Positions 7,949 to 16,696 of a stretch of DNA of 64,000 bases are shown here, in pieces (position 1 is the first letter of the stretch; each line of letters starts with the position of its first letter). Source of the stretch: Pseudomonadota bacterium (GTDB taxonomy: Bacteria > Desulfobacterota > Desulfobulbia > Desulfobulbales > SURF-16); contig JAHILF010000005.1 in the NCBI GenBank assembly GCA_018897105.1, forward strand, positions 1 to 64,000, in the 5' to 3' direction. Below the pieces are notes generated by a model that was not told the origin of the DNA, did no database searches, and saw only the letters and a list, made by a program, of their open reading frames with translations. The position numbers and the translations under genes were made by a program.

Positions 7949-8371
7949 TTACTTAAGCAGGTCGCCGTTGCCCACTAACTGCAGAATCTTATACGGATCA
8001 CCCTTTTCATTGTAGAGAGTCAAGGCATTGGCTCCGGCCAGGGATACCTTGCCGCAATGGGAGATATAGTCCGTACCGCTTCCCGAGCGGCGCGCCCGAC
8101 GCAGGCAGAAGTTATTATTTTCGTCAATCTTCCAGGTATCTGATGAGCGGACGTTACCGGAGGGAAAGAGGATGGTATATTTGCCGTCACTGGCAAAATA
8201 GATATGACTGCTTTTCGGTATATCGTCCGACGCTGTTATCAGGAAGGTTCTGTCGGAGAGAATTTTTTTCAGCTCAGCGGTGGAAAGATAGCCTGCCTGG
8301 GCGGAAACGTTGGGGGCGGAGAAAAGAAAGGGGACAAACAGCAAGAAAAGAAACAGAATGGATTGTTTCAT
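7949..8371 (-). CDS. Exported protein of unknown function
   Basis: The 140-residue protein has a clear Sec signal peptide (MKQSILFLFLLFVPFLF, probable cleavage after VSAQA). The mature domain, of about 115 residues, looks beta-rich: FLITASDDIPKSSHIYFASD, then DTWKIDENNNFCLRR and YISHCGKV. Two Cys in the mature part could form a disulfide. The internal ATG at 8371 is preceded by GGGAGAG and starts the signal peptide, so I preferred it to the track start. The fold vaguely recalls small DUF995-like periplasmic proteins, but I cannot assign a family. Confidence 0.7.
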   Translation of the reverse strand: MKQSILFLFLLFVPFLFSAPNVSAQAGYLSTAELKKILSDRTFLITASDDIPKSSHIYFASDGKYTILFPSGNVRSSDTWKIDENNNFCLRRARRSGSGTDYISHCGKVSLAGANALTLYNEKGDPYKILQLVGNGDLLK

Positions 8372-8522
8372 GATGACTCTCCCGGGCAGACGCATTGCTG
8401 GTTGTAAAAAAATCGGTCAAAGGCGGATTGTTTCCTGTGGCTTCCAGGATAAACCCGCCCTTGCACGGGTGTCAAGAGAGAATGAGGGAAAATAGGGGTG
8501 AGGACCATCTGTCCTCCTGCTC

Positions 8523-8966
8523 TTAAGCGAGCATTGCCTTGCGCCAGCCCGCCTCCTTGAGGCGGCTGATTCGGTTGACGGCCCAGGCGTTGATTTCCTG
8601 CAGATACCTTTTGGGGTTCTCGTCTTTCCTGGCAATGATACGCTCCCTTTCACCGGCAATATCCTCTGACTCACCGGGATACATTTCCCGCCAGGTGGCA
8701 TAGCCCTGATCAAAAATAAATTCCGGATTGATCTCCTCGGCTGACAGGGAGAGTCTGGTGAGACCATACATTCTGGCAAGGGTCATGTCATACTCGATGA
8801 TCCAGTCGTTATCCTGAAGCATGGTTTCCCGGTTGATGGGGGTGTCCGCCGAACAGACCGGGCAGAAAAGGCGCTCCAGCACATTGGGATCCATAATATT
8901 GTCGCGCAAATGAAACTGTACCTGTCTGCCGCCGCATTCACATTTTTTCTTCACTTCAATACACAT
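8523..8966 (-). CDS. Small zinc-ribbon-like protein of unknown function
   Basis: About 147 residues. The N-terminal CECGG and the later FCPVC, 26 residues apart, form a likely four-Cys zinc knuckle. The remainder is helical and acidic (LSLSAEEINPEFIFDQGYAT, then ISRLKEAGWRKAML). There is no signal peptide. The ATG at 8966 has GGAGGAAATC just before it and is preferred to the track start four codons earlier. The function is unknown. It lies between an exported protein and the SNF2 helicase, all on the minus strand. Confidence 0.65.
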   Translation of the reverse strand: MCIEVKKKCECGGRQVQFHLRDNIMDPNVLERLFCPVCSADTPINRETMLQDNDWIIEYDMTLARMYGLTRLSLSAEEINPEFIFDQGYATWREMYPGESEDIAGERERIIARKDENPKRYLQEINAWAVNRISRLKEAGWRKAMLA

Positions 8967-9049
8967 GATTTCCTCCACTATATTAATGAGTTGATTTTTT
9001 CAACACCATAGCATTAACGGAGGGAAATGCAAAGAAATAATAATTATTA

Positions 9050-12000
9050 CTAAAAATCTCCCAGGAGTTCCAGCAGATCTTCCGCCCGCAGTTTATGGCT
9101 CATATCGCTGCCTTCAAGGAGGCTGTCCGCCAGTTCGCGTTTGTCATGATGTAATCTGATGATTTTTTCCTCAATGGTGTTTTTGGTCACAAGCCGGTAA
9201 ACAGTCACGGGACGCGTCTGGCCGATGCGATGCGCCCGATCCGATGCCTGATCCTCCACCGCCGGGTTCCACCATGGGTCCATGTGGATAACATAATCGG
9301 CCGCGGTGAGATTGAGCCCCAGGCCGCCTGCCTTGAGGCTGATGAGGAAGAGATCGCCGTCTCCCGCCTGGAACTCAGTCACCTGTTCCTGGCGTTTCAG
9401 CGTTGGAGTGGAGCCGTCAAGATATTTATAGGGGATATGGCGCTCGTCGAGAAAGGCGCGGAGAATGTGCAGGTGCCGGGCAAACTGGCTGAAAACCAGG
9501 GCCTTATGGCGGTTTTCGATAAGATCCGTGATGATGGTGCCGAAAAGCTCGAGTTTGGAGCTTTGAATGGTCGTATCCGGTTGGACAAGCTTGGGATTGC
9601 AGCAGGCCTGCCGCAGTTTCATGATTTCTGCCAGGATCTGCATATGCCGGTGGGAGGGAGAGGCGTCACTGCGTACGATTTTTTCCAGGGCGCGGAAGCG
9701 TAATGCTTCGTAGAAGGCTGTCTCTTCAGGGCTCATATTGACCTGGAGAGTGACTTCTGTCCGCGGCGGCAGTTCCTCCAGGACCTGACTTTTCAAACGT
9801 CGCAGGATGAAGGGCTGGATCAGTTTTTTTAATTTTTTCCGGGCATTCTTGTCCTTGTCTTTTTCAATGGCCAGGGCATAGCGCTGATTGAACTGATCCA
9901 GGGAACCGAGCAGGCCCGGGTTGATGAAGTTGAAAAGATTCCACAGTTCTCCCAGGTGGTTTTCGATGGGGGTGCCGGTGGTGATCATCTTGAAATTGCC
10001 ATCGAGTTCCATGGCTGCCCTTGAGCGCTTGGTGGCAATATTTTTGATGGCCTGGGCCTCGTCCAGCACGATGACCTGCCATTTTCGGGAAGAAAGGAGT
10101 GTGGTTTCCTGTTGCAGAAGACCGTAGCTGCAGATAAGCACGTCAAAAGGCGCAAGAATGTCAAGCAGCTGTTGCCGTTCTTTGCCACCGAAGATCACCG
10201 CCTGCAGGGTGGGAGCGAAACGGAGGATTTCCTCCTGCCAGTTCATGCAGACAGAGGTGGGGGCCACCACCAGGGAAGGGCCCTGGGTCGCCTCCTGCAG
10301 AATGATGCCCAGGCTCTGCACGGTTTTCCCCAGTCCCATATCGTCGGCCAGACAGGCGCCCACACCCCAGTGTTTGAGACGGGCCAGCCATTTGAATCCC
10401 TCAATCTGGTACTCGCGTAGTTCAGCCTGCAGGGTTGTCGGCACGTCACTGTGAAAGGAGCGTGATTCCCGGATGCGCTGCAGCTGCTCCTGCCAATGGC
10501 TGTCGGCGGTCAACTGAACGCCGCTTTCCGTGAAACCTTCCAGGGCGCAGGATGCCAGGGGATGCATCCGCCGTTTCTGGCCAAGGGGTTCGGTAAAGGA
10601 GGTTAATTCATCCAGCTGTTTGCGGAATTCCCGGGACAGGGCCATAAATTCGCCTTTGCCCAGCGGAATGAATCTGCCGGAATTGGCCTGGGTCAGTTCC
10701 AGCAGCGTTTTCATCTCCATCACCTTTTCCTGGTCGATGGTGAGCTGTCCTTCCAGTTCAAACCAGTTCTGTTTCTGTCTGATCTGCACATGGAAATCAT
10801 GAAACGAGGCATGATGCCGGATGGTGAGTTTTTCCCCTTCCGGCCACTCTATGATGACATCATCCCCCAGGTTCTGGATTTCAGAAAGAACCTCAAGGCA
10901 ATCCTGCAGATCTTCGATGAACCATTCGCCGTCCATTCCGCCCAGTCTGGCCAGGGTCGGGCATCTTTCTTCAATCTGCGTGCAGTTCTCTCTCTCCTTG
11001 TCAAGGTTGCGACAGGTTTGCAGGCGTTTGCCGTTGATTTCGGCCATGACGTTCATCGCCCCTTCGCCTGGGTAGAGATAGGGCCCGCCGGTGGCAAAGG
11101 GCTTAACCAGCATGGAGACTCTGAAGCCGTTACCCACCTGCAGCAGTTGCATGATGATCTTGTCCGCCGCAGGTACCTCTTCGATTTCTCTGGAGGTGGC
11201 GCCGATATCAGAGTGAATGGTCAGACAGGAGGAAAGATTGCCCAGGGTTTCAAGGGCCTGTTTTTTAGCGCCTTCCGGAACGATAAGGCCGTCGTCGCCG
11301 ATGATTGCCGCAATTTTGCGGTGTTTTTCGGAGATCTCGATAATCCGGAAGCGGGTGGGGGTTTCCCGTAAGGCCATTACTTTTTCGTCGCCGATGGGTG
11401 AGGAAAATTCCAGCAGCACCTTGTCATCTTTCTGGGTGGCATGCAGTTCCGGTTCCCCTCTGGTGAATTCAACCGGCACTGAGGTGTGTGTGCTGGAAAA
11501 GAGCAGGGGGTGACCGACTAGGGCGGACAGGGTCTCATCCATGTCAAATTCAAAGGATGTTTCATGGCTGAACTCCTTTTTGCGTAATGTTGCCCTGATT
11601 CTCTGGTCCTGCTCTGTGAGGAAAGAGAGATTTTCTCCGGCATACAGACGCTTCAAGGCCACGGAGCGTCCCTGGCTCCATTTGCCGCTGGCGGTAAGCT
11701 TCTGTTCCCTGGGGTAAATGGTAACAAAACCGTCCTTGAAGTCCACCATCCAGACCATTCTGTACTGGAGTTGACCATTCTCTTCATTTTCCAGGCTGAC
11801 GATATTCAGGGCCTTCAGAGCCCGTTGCCACGATTTCTCATGGGGAAGCACGGAGTGCAGAGAGGTGAGTGCCGATTCCCCGCAGATGGAGCGGCTGAAT
11901 TCTTGATACGACTCGATTTCGGTGGCTTGATAGAGCAGGGAAGCATATTCCATGGCCAGCCAGTCGTAGCCGTTTTCTCTGGCCCGGATGTAAAATTCAT

Positions 12001-13195
12001 GCAGTTCGTGGCGCTGGGCTGATTCCAGCGTGCCGTTGAGCCAGAAACTGCCTAGGCCCATGAACAGGGCCGTCACCGCATCTTTTTCCCCCTGTTGCCA
12101 TATCTGTGCAGTGGAGTCCAGCTTGAAGTTTTCCAGTTTTGCCTTGGTCACCTTCTGAAGAATCCTGTAGGCAGGAAGCAGGGGATTATTACTCTGCTCT
12201 GTTTCCAAGGTGGAGATGAAGGTGGCAATGATCGGATACTTTCTGTAGTCTCCTGATTTCAGCAGAGCCAGGATGAAGATGAGTCCTTCCATGCCGATGA
12301 AAAAAACGTTTTTCGACTCTTTTTTGAGGCGCAGATCGATCAGATCCTCCTGAAAGCTGGCGATGGCATCGCTGTTGCGGCCCTCCAGGAATTCCAGCCA
12401 GCCCCGCAGGCCGAAGGAATCAATATAATTTTTGCCTTCGGCGATTTTTTCACGGGCTGCCTCGATGTCGGCGCGTAGGAGCTGGTTGAGGATAAGCAGA
12501 TAATAGACTGAGGGCCAACCCGGTGGAGGGATGATCTTCAGGATGTTTTCATCGGAGAGATAGGCAAGGGGCTGGGCAAACGATTCAAGATGGAGCAGGC
12601 TTTTTCTGCTTATTTCATGCAGGCTGTGGAGCTGCAGGTGGGGCGGCAGGGTGCTGAACCACTGCGCCTCAAACGGGTTGTTGACGATCTCCACCAGGGG
12701 CGAGTGCTGTTCCGAGGTTTCCGGGCAGTCATAATAGCGCAGCAGATGGTCATTGAAATGATCGAAATCGTTCAGATACAGCCCGATGCGCATTTCCCGC
12801 AGATGGCGCTGGCCTTTCTGCAGCAGGGTATCGTACGCCTGCCCCTGGACGGGAAGATTTTTGGCGATGATGCGGGCCATGCGGGCAAAGTTGCCTGCGC
12901 TCAGGGCCTTTCTGCTGATGATTTCAACAATAAGGGGGTTGCACTGGCAGCGCCAGGTCGCGAGACCCTGTTCCTGCAGTTTGCGCAGCGCCGCTGATTG
13001 CGAACGCTTCTCACCGGGCATACTTTCGTCATCATGCCTGCCGGTGAATTCCCGAAAACAGCTGATGGTGGTTGCAGCGCCGGCGGGCTCGAAAACAATC
13101 GCGATGAACTGGAGCAGTTTCTGCTCCTCCGGCGCTAGAGCATCGTATTGTGAGAGCAGGTGCGTAATTTCCTGGGTGAATGAAAAATTTGCCAT
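9050..13195 (-). CDS. SNF2-family DNA-dependent ATPase/helicase
   Basis: The 1381-residue protein has a long helical N-terminal part (about 1-880) followed by a complete SNF2 motor. Walker A is LADDMGLGKTVQ (about 952), the DEAQ box is VLDEAQAIKN (about 1047), and TTGTPIENHLGELWNLFNF follows. The C-terminal helicase lobe has LVFSQFARHLHIL, LISLKAGGLGLNLTAAD and DRAHRIGQTRPVTVYRL (about 1322). SNF2 proteins translocate on double-stranded DNA and remodel protein-DNA complexes; bacterial members include RapA-like proteins and defence helicases. The N-terminal portion shows no recognised nuclease or zinc (SWIM) motif. No adjacent restriction or defence genes support a specific role. Confidence 0.9.
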   Translation of the reverse strand: MANFSFTQEITHLLSQYDALAPEEQKLLQFIAIVFEPAGAATTISCFREFTGRHDDESMPGEKRSQSAALRKLQEQGLATWRCQCNPLIVEIISRKALSAGNFARMARIIAKNLPVQGQAYDTLLQKGQRHLREMRIGLYLNDFDHFNDHLLRYYDCPETSEQHSPLVEIVNNPFEAQWFSTLPPHLQLHSLHEISRKSLLHLESFAQPLAYLSDENILKIIPPPGWPSVYYLLILNQLLRADIEAAREKIAEGKNYIDSFGLRGWLEFLEGRNSDAIASFQEDLIDLRLKKESKNVFFIGMEGLIFILALLKSGDYRKYPIIATFISTLETEQSNNPLLPAYRILQKVTKAKLENFKLDSTAQIWQQGEKDAVTALFMGLGSFWLNGTLESAQRHELHEFYIRARENGYDWLAMEYASLLYQATEIESYQEFSRSICGESALTSLHSVLPHEKSWQRALKALNIVSLENEENGQLQYRMVWMVDFKDGFVTIYPREQKLTASGKWSQGRSVALKRLYAGENLSFLTEQDQRIRATLRKKEFSHETSFEFDMDETLSALVGHPLLFSSTHTSVPVEFTRGEPELHATQKDDKVLLEFSSPIGDEKVMALRETPTRFRIIEISEKHRKIAAIIGDDGLIVPEGAKKQALETLGNLSSCLTIHSDIGATSREIEEVPAADKIIMQLLQVGNGFRVSMLVKPFATGGPYLYPGEGAMNVMAEINGKRLQTCRNLDKERENCTQIEERCPTLARLGGMDGEWFIEDLQDCLEVLSEIQNLGDDVIIEWPEGEKLTIRHHASFHDFHVQIRQKQNWFELEGQLTIDQEKVMEMKTLLELTQANSGRFIPLGKGEFMALSREFRKQLDELTSFTEPLGQKRRMHPLASCALEGFTESGVQLTADSHWQEQLQRIRESRSFHSDVPTTLQAELREYQIEGFKWLARLKHWGVGACLADDMGLGKTVQSLGIILQEATQGPSLVVAPTSVCMNWQEEILRFAPTLQAVIFGGKERQQLLDILAPFDVLICSYGLLQQETTLLSSRKWQVIVLDEAQAIKNIATKRSRAAMELDGNFKMITTGTPIENHLGELWNLFNFINPGLLGSLDQFNQRYALAIEKDKDKNARKKLKKLIQPFILRRLKSQVLEELPPRTEVTLQVNMSPEETAFYEALRFRALEKIVRSDASPSHRHMQILAEIMKLRQACCNPKLVQPDTTIQSSKLELFGTIITDLIENRHKALVFSQFARHLHILRAFLDERHIPYKYLDGSTPTLKRQEQVTEFQAGDGDLFLISLKAGGLGLNLTAADYVIHMDPWWNPAVEDQASDRAHRIGQTRPVTVYRLVTKNTIEEKIIRLHHDKRELADSLLEGSDMSHKLRAEDLLELLGDF

Positions 13196-13397
13196 TTTGG
13201 TAGTATACCATATAATTGCTGTCTGACTTCCTCATTTTTATCAGACAATATGTTCAAGGCCAATTTTTTTGCCCGGCTTGCCTCTCTGTCAACCGCATGC
13301 TCCTGGTCGGGTATATGGGGATAATTTTGTCCGGTTATGATGCCGGTGTCATGCTTTTTAACTGGACAAAGTTCTTTTTTTTCAGTTTGTTCATCAT

Positions 13398-14150
13398 ATG
13401 AAAATACACTTTTTAGGGGTTGGCGAAGCCTGTGATGAACGCTGTCCCAATACATCGCTTCATGTGACAGCGGGAAAGGGGCAGCGGTTCCTGCTGGATT
13501 GCGGTTTTACCACCCCCCATCTCTATTTTGCCCTGAGCAGCGATCAGGACGAACTGGACGCGGTCTGGATTTCTCACTTTCATGGTGATCATTTTTTCGG
13601 TATGCCACTGTTGCTTCTCAGATTCTGGGAAATGGGCCGGAGAAAAAAGCTGGTTATCGCCGGGCAGCAGGGCACCCGGGAAAAAATTACGTCGGCCATG
13701 GAGCTTGCCTACCCGGGCTTTCTGCCGCGGCTCAGGTACCACCTTGATTTTGTGGAAATAGAACCGGGGCAGGTCCGGGAGATTGCCGGCACGATCTGGA
13801 GTACAGCGGAAAACATCCATTCCCAGCGTTGTCTGTCCTTATGTATCGCTGACAGCTCGCACCGGATTTTTTACAGCGGGGATGGCCGGCCGACCAGGGA
13901 GACGGAAACCCTGGCTGCAGGATGTGATTTGATCGTCCACGAAGCCTTCAGGCTGGAGGGGGAAGTGGAAAACCACGGCAATATCATGAACTGTCTGGAA
14001 TTTGCCGGCCGCGCCGGGGGGAAACATCTTGCCCTGGTACATGTGGAGCGAACCTGCAGAGAAACCGCCAAGATAAAAGTTGCCGGGCTGGAACGTAGCA
14101 GCGGGCCCCATGTTTTTCTGCCGGAACCGGGTGATATGTTTGTGTTATGA
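13398..14150 (+). CDS. MBL-fold metallo-hydrolase (RNase Z-like)
   Basis: The 250-residue protein has the metallo-beta-lactamase signature SHFHGDHFFG (HxHxDH, about residue 57), a Glu/His pair in AENIHSQRC, the metal-ligand Asp in YSGDGRP, HEAF, and a terminal His in LVHVERT. The fold and motif order resemble the RNase Z/arylsulfatase branch. It lacks the long flexible arm of tRNA-processing RNase Z, so the substrate is uncertain. Its stop codon TGA is formed partly by the first bases of the MITE-like element at 14149, which suggests the original 3' end was changed by insertion. Confidence 0.8.
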   Translation: MKIHFLGVGEACDERCPNTSLHVTAGKGQRFLLDCGFTTPHLYFALSSDQDELDAVWISHFHGDHFFGMPLLLLRFWEMGRRKKLVIAGQQGTREKITSAMELAYPGFLPRLRYHLDFVEIEPGQVREIAGTIWSTAENIHSQRCLSLCIADSSHRIFYSGDGRPTRETETLAAGCDLIVHEAFRLEGEVENHGNIMNCLEFAGRAGGKHLALVHVERTCRETAKIKVAGLERSSGPHVFLPEPGDMFVL

Positions 14151-14325
14151 GCCTCTTGCAAAAGGAACGTCGTAGCGAGATCGAGAGAAAAATATTCTGT
14201 GCAAGGATGAGTTGTGAAACCGCCCGGAAGCGTAGCAGTGCTACGGTGAAGACGATTTCACCAGGAAGACGCCGCACAGGATATTTTTAGCCGATCGGAG
14301 TAGATGTTCATTTTGCAAGAGGCTC
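14149..14325. mobile_element. 177-bp MITE-like element with 15-bp perfect terminal inverted repeats
   Basis: The ends GAGCCTCTTGCAAAA (14149-14163) and TTTTGCAAGAGGCTC (14311-14325) are perfect inverted copies. Further inside, AAAAATATTCTGTGC pairs with GCACAGGATATTTTT with one mismatch, and the centre has CGTAGCAGTGCTACG. The whole unit can fold into one long hairpin. No transposase is encoded. It may be a non-autonomous transposable element or a structured repeat. It sits exactly at the 3' end of the hydrolase gene. Confidence 0.7.
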
Positions 14326-14358
14326 GTATAAGAAGAATTCTTTTATAGACGTGAAGAA

Positions 14359-15417
14359 ATGGAAAAGATGATGAAATTCCAAGGGCTCGGAGTGGTCAAG
14401 GCTGCGGCCTGGGCCACCTTGCTGGTGTGCATGACGCTCATTTTCAAAACCCTGGGCTTCCTGTTTGTCCCTTTTTTCATCTCGCTGCTGCTCTGCTACG
14501 CCCTGGGTATTCCCATGGAAATCCTGCAGCGTCTCAAAGTCCCCAGCTCTCTGCGCATCATCATCGTGGTTTTTTTCATCCTCACGGTTCTCTATCTCAT
14601 CGGCAACATGGTAAGCCTTAATATTAAAGAATTTTACCTGCAGCTTCCCGAGTTTGAGAAGAAATTCTGGGACTATGCCGCGTATCTGCTCAAATGGTTC
14701 AATATCAGCCCAGATCAGGCCCGGGAAATGTATGACTCGGTCATCAAGAGCTTCAAACAGGTCGACCTGCAACCCATCGGCAGCATGGTGCAGCGCTTGA
14801 GCGGTTCCTTTTTTTCCTTTTTCGGTAACATGTTCTGGGTGATTCTGATCATGGTGTTCATGCTGGCCGAGCGGGAGAGTATTACCCAGCGCCTGGTCGA
14901 GGGGTTGGGGCCTAAAAATGCCGGGCCGGCGCTTGAGGTCATCGGCCGGATCAACAAGGCGGTGCAGAGCTATCTCGGCCTGAAGACCCTGATCAGTCTG
15001 TTGACCGGAGTGCTGGTCACCGTCGCCCTGGTTCTTTTTGACGTTCCTTTTGCCCTGCTCTGGGGCGTGCTGGCCTTTCTGCTGAATTTCATCCCCAATA
15101 TCGGCTCGCTGATAGCCGTGCTGCCGCCGGTGGCCATCACCCTTTTTCAGTTCGGCTCTTTCGGTAAGGCCGCCCTGGTGGCGCTTATCCTGGTGCTCAT
15201 CCAGATGGTGGTGGGTAATATCCTGGAACCGAAAGTCATGGGCAGGGGTCTTAACCTCAGTCCCCTGGTGGTTCTGCTCTCCCTGGTTTTCTGGGGATGG
15301 ATGTGGGGAATTGCCGGCATGCTGCTGTCCGTTCCCCTGACCGCCGCCTTGAAAATCGCCTTTGAACAGCTTGACTCCACTCGAGCAGTGGCTATATTAA
15401 TGAGTGCTAAGAAATAA
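14359..15417 (+). CDS. AI-2E/PerM family membrane transporter
   Basis: The 352-residue polytopic protein has paired TM helices near the N-terminus (AAAWATLLVCMTLIFKTLGF and a second following). A soluble helical segment lies at about 85-160. Further helices carry ALLWGVLAFLLNFIPNIGSL, and VGNILEPKVMGRGLNLSPLV ends with LVFWGWMWGIAGMLLSVPLT. These are the conserved signatures of the AI-2E transporter (PerM/YhhQ-like, UPF0118) family. Members export or exchange small solutes, including Na+/H+ in some cases. The substrate cannot be read here. Confidence 0.88.
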   Translation: MEKMMKFQGLGVVKAAAWATLLVCMTLIFKTLGFLFVPFFISLLLCYALGIPMEILQRLKVPSSLRIIIVVFFILTVLYLIGNMVSLNIKEFYLQLPEFEKKFWDYAAYLLKWFNISPDQAREMYDSVIKSFKQVDLQPIGSMVQRLSGSFFSFFGNMFWVILIMVFMLAERESITQRLVEGLGPKNAGPALEVIGRINKAVQSYLGLKTLISLLTGVLVTVALVLFDVPFALLWGVLAFLLNFIPNIGSLIAVLPPVAITLFQFGSFGKAALVALILVLIQMVVGNILEPKVMGRGLNLSPLVVLLSLVFWGWMWGIAGMLLSVPLTAALKIAFEQLDSTRAVAILMSAKK

Positions 15418-15542
15418 GAGCTTATTTATGTATGGACAAACACTTAAGATGATTTTATAAAAATTCTGGGCGCAGCAGCGCCGCATGGTTTGCTTAACCA
15501 AGACTTTCAACCCTTTTTTACATATTACGGAGGAGCAAGAAA

Positions 15543-16259
15543 ATGTACGGAAATGGCTTTAATAGAACGGTTACCGTTTCTCAGGCCGAAACCCAGGCCT
15601 CAACAATTTTCCTGGCCAAGGTTTTCAACTGGATGGCCATAGGGCTGGGTCTCACCGGCCTGATGGCCTTTCTGGTGGCGAACTCGGAAACTGCCATGCA
15701 GATTTTCATCTTTAACCCCATGATGCGCTGGGGCATCATTATTGCCGAGCTGGGGCTGGTTTTTTATCTGTCAGCCAGGGTGATGCGTCTGTCTCCCCAG
15801 GTGGCAACCGCCCTCTTTCTCATCTACTCGGCACTTAACGGCGTCACTCTGTCCGTCATCCTGCATATTTATACAGCCACTTCCGTGGCCGCAACCTTCT
15901 TTATCACCGCTGGCATGTTCGGCGCCATGGCCATTTACGGCATGGTAACCAAGAAGGATCTCTCCGGCCTGGGCTCCTTCATGTTCATGGGGCTTATCGG
16001 CATCATCATTGCCTCGGTGGTCAACATCTTCCTGCAGAGCTCCATGATGGCCTGGATCGTTTCCGGCCTTGGCGTGATTATCTTCACCGGGCTCACCGCC
16101 TATGACGTGCAGAAAATCACCCAGATCGGCGCCTCCGGCATTATGCGGGAGGGCGAAGGCGCCATCCGCAAGGGGGCGATCATGGGCGCCCTGGCCCTGT
16201 ATCTTGATTTCATCAACCTGTTCCTTAGCCTGCTGCATTTCCTCGGCAACCGGGATTAG
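15543..16259 (+). CDS. Bax inhibitor-1/YccA family membrane protein
   Basis: The 238-residue protein has seven hydrophobic helices. The N-terminus is short and polar (MYGNGFNRTVTVSQAETQAS). Family signatures include VFNWMAIGLGLTGLMAF, ALNGVTLSVI, AMAIYGMVTKKDLSGLGSF, and a C-terminal FTGLTAYDVQKI with ALALYLDFINLFLSLLHFLG. GGAGGAGCAAG precedes the ATG. Members are small TM proteins implicated in Ca2+ leak and interaction with the FtsH protease (YccA in E. coli). No operon partner is evident; a palindrome follows at 16298. Confidence 0.92.
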   Translation: MYGNGFNRTVTVSQAETQASTIFLAKVFNWMAIGLGLTGLMAFLVANSETAMQIFIFNPMMRWGIIIAELGLVFYLSARVMRLSPQVATALFLIYSALNGVTLSVILHIYTATSVAATFFITAGMFGAMAIYGMVTKKDLSGLGSFMFMGLIGIIIASVVNIFLQSSMMAWIVSGLGVIIFTGLTAYDVQKITQIGASGIMREGEGAIRKGAIMGALALYLDFINLFLSLLHFLGNRD

Positions 16260-16297
16260 TTTTTGACCGCCTGGATTTTGCCGCGGAGTAATTTGTA

Positions 16298-16319
16298 GGG
16301 GCGGTTCGCGAACCGCCCC
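16298..16319. repeat. Perfect 22-bp GC-rich palindrome
   Basis: GGGGCGGTTCGCGAACCGCC plus CC forms a perfect palindrome 39 bp after the YccA-like gene. It would fold into a strong hairpin, but no T-tract follows, so a terminator role is uncertain. Similar short palindromes are common as dispersed repeats. Confidence 0.6.
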
Positions 16320-16390
16320 CCTTGTATCTAAGCGGGATGATTGCATGGGTATGACACGGGTACAAATGAATGATTGCCAATTGTCATTCC

Positions 16391-16530
16391 TGTAGGGGCA
16401 CCCCTTGTGGGTGCCCTGGGAGCGGGCTACCCGTTGTGTGTCACTGTCCAGGCAGTTCGAGTTCGGGTACTGCATGATGGCCTATTCGGTACCCCCCTGG
16501 GATAGGGCACCCACAAGGGGTGCCCCTACA
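16391..16530. mobile_element. 140-bp inverted-repeat element upstream of the TIR-STAND gene
   Basis: A perfect 27-nt inverted repeat bounds this element: TGTAGGGGCACCCCTTGTGG... at 16391-16417 and its reverse complement at 16504-16530. The 86-nt centre has no coding capacity. It is of the kind seen as dispersed non-autonomous elements in deltaproteobacteria. It lies 167 bp upstream of the TIR-STAND start and may mark the left edge of the accessory cassette. Confidence 0.7.
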
Positions 16531-16696
16531 TCCCCATCCGCTTTCTTCCTTTTTTTTTCTCTTTCCTGCCATCCCATAGCAGTTTTATCTTGCAAATTCT
16601 TTGATTGCGGGGTTTTTTCTGAGCAATCATTCATTTTCAGGGAGGTTGCCATTCTCCCTGTTTCCCGCTAAACAGCCAACCCGGAAAGAGAATCGG

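Noticed and set aside
9050-13195. SNF2 helicase as part of a defence system
   Set aside because: SNF2 proteins do occur in defence modules, but here the neighbours are an MBL hydrolase and small unknowns, with no nuclease or methylase. Evidence is insufficient to claim a defence role.
16298-16319. Palindrome as terminator of the yccA-like gene
   Set aside because: The stem is strong but there is no T-run on either side. It looks like a dispersed repeat and is listed only as such.
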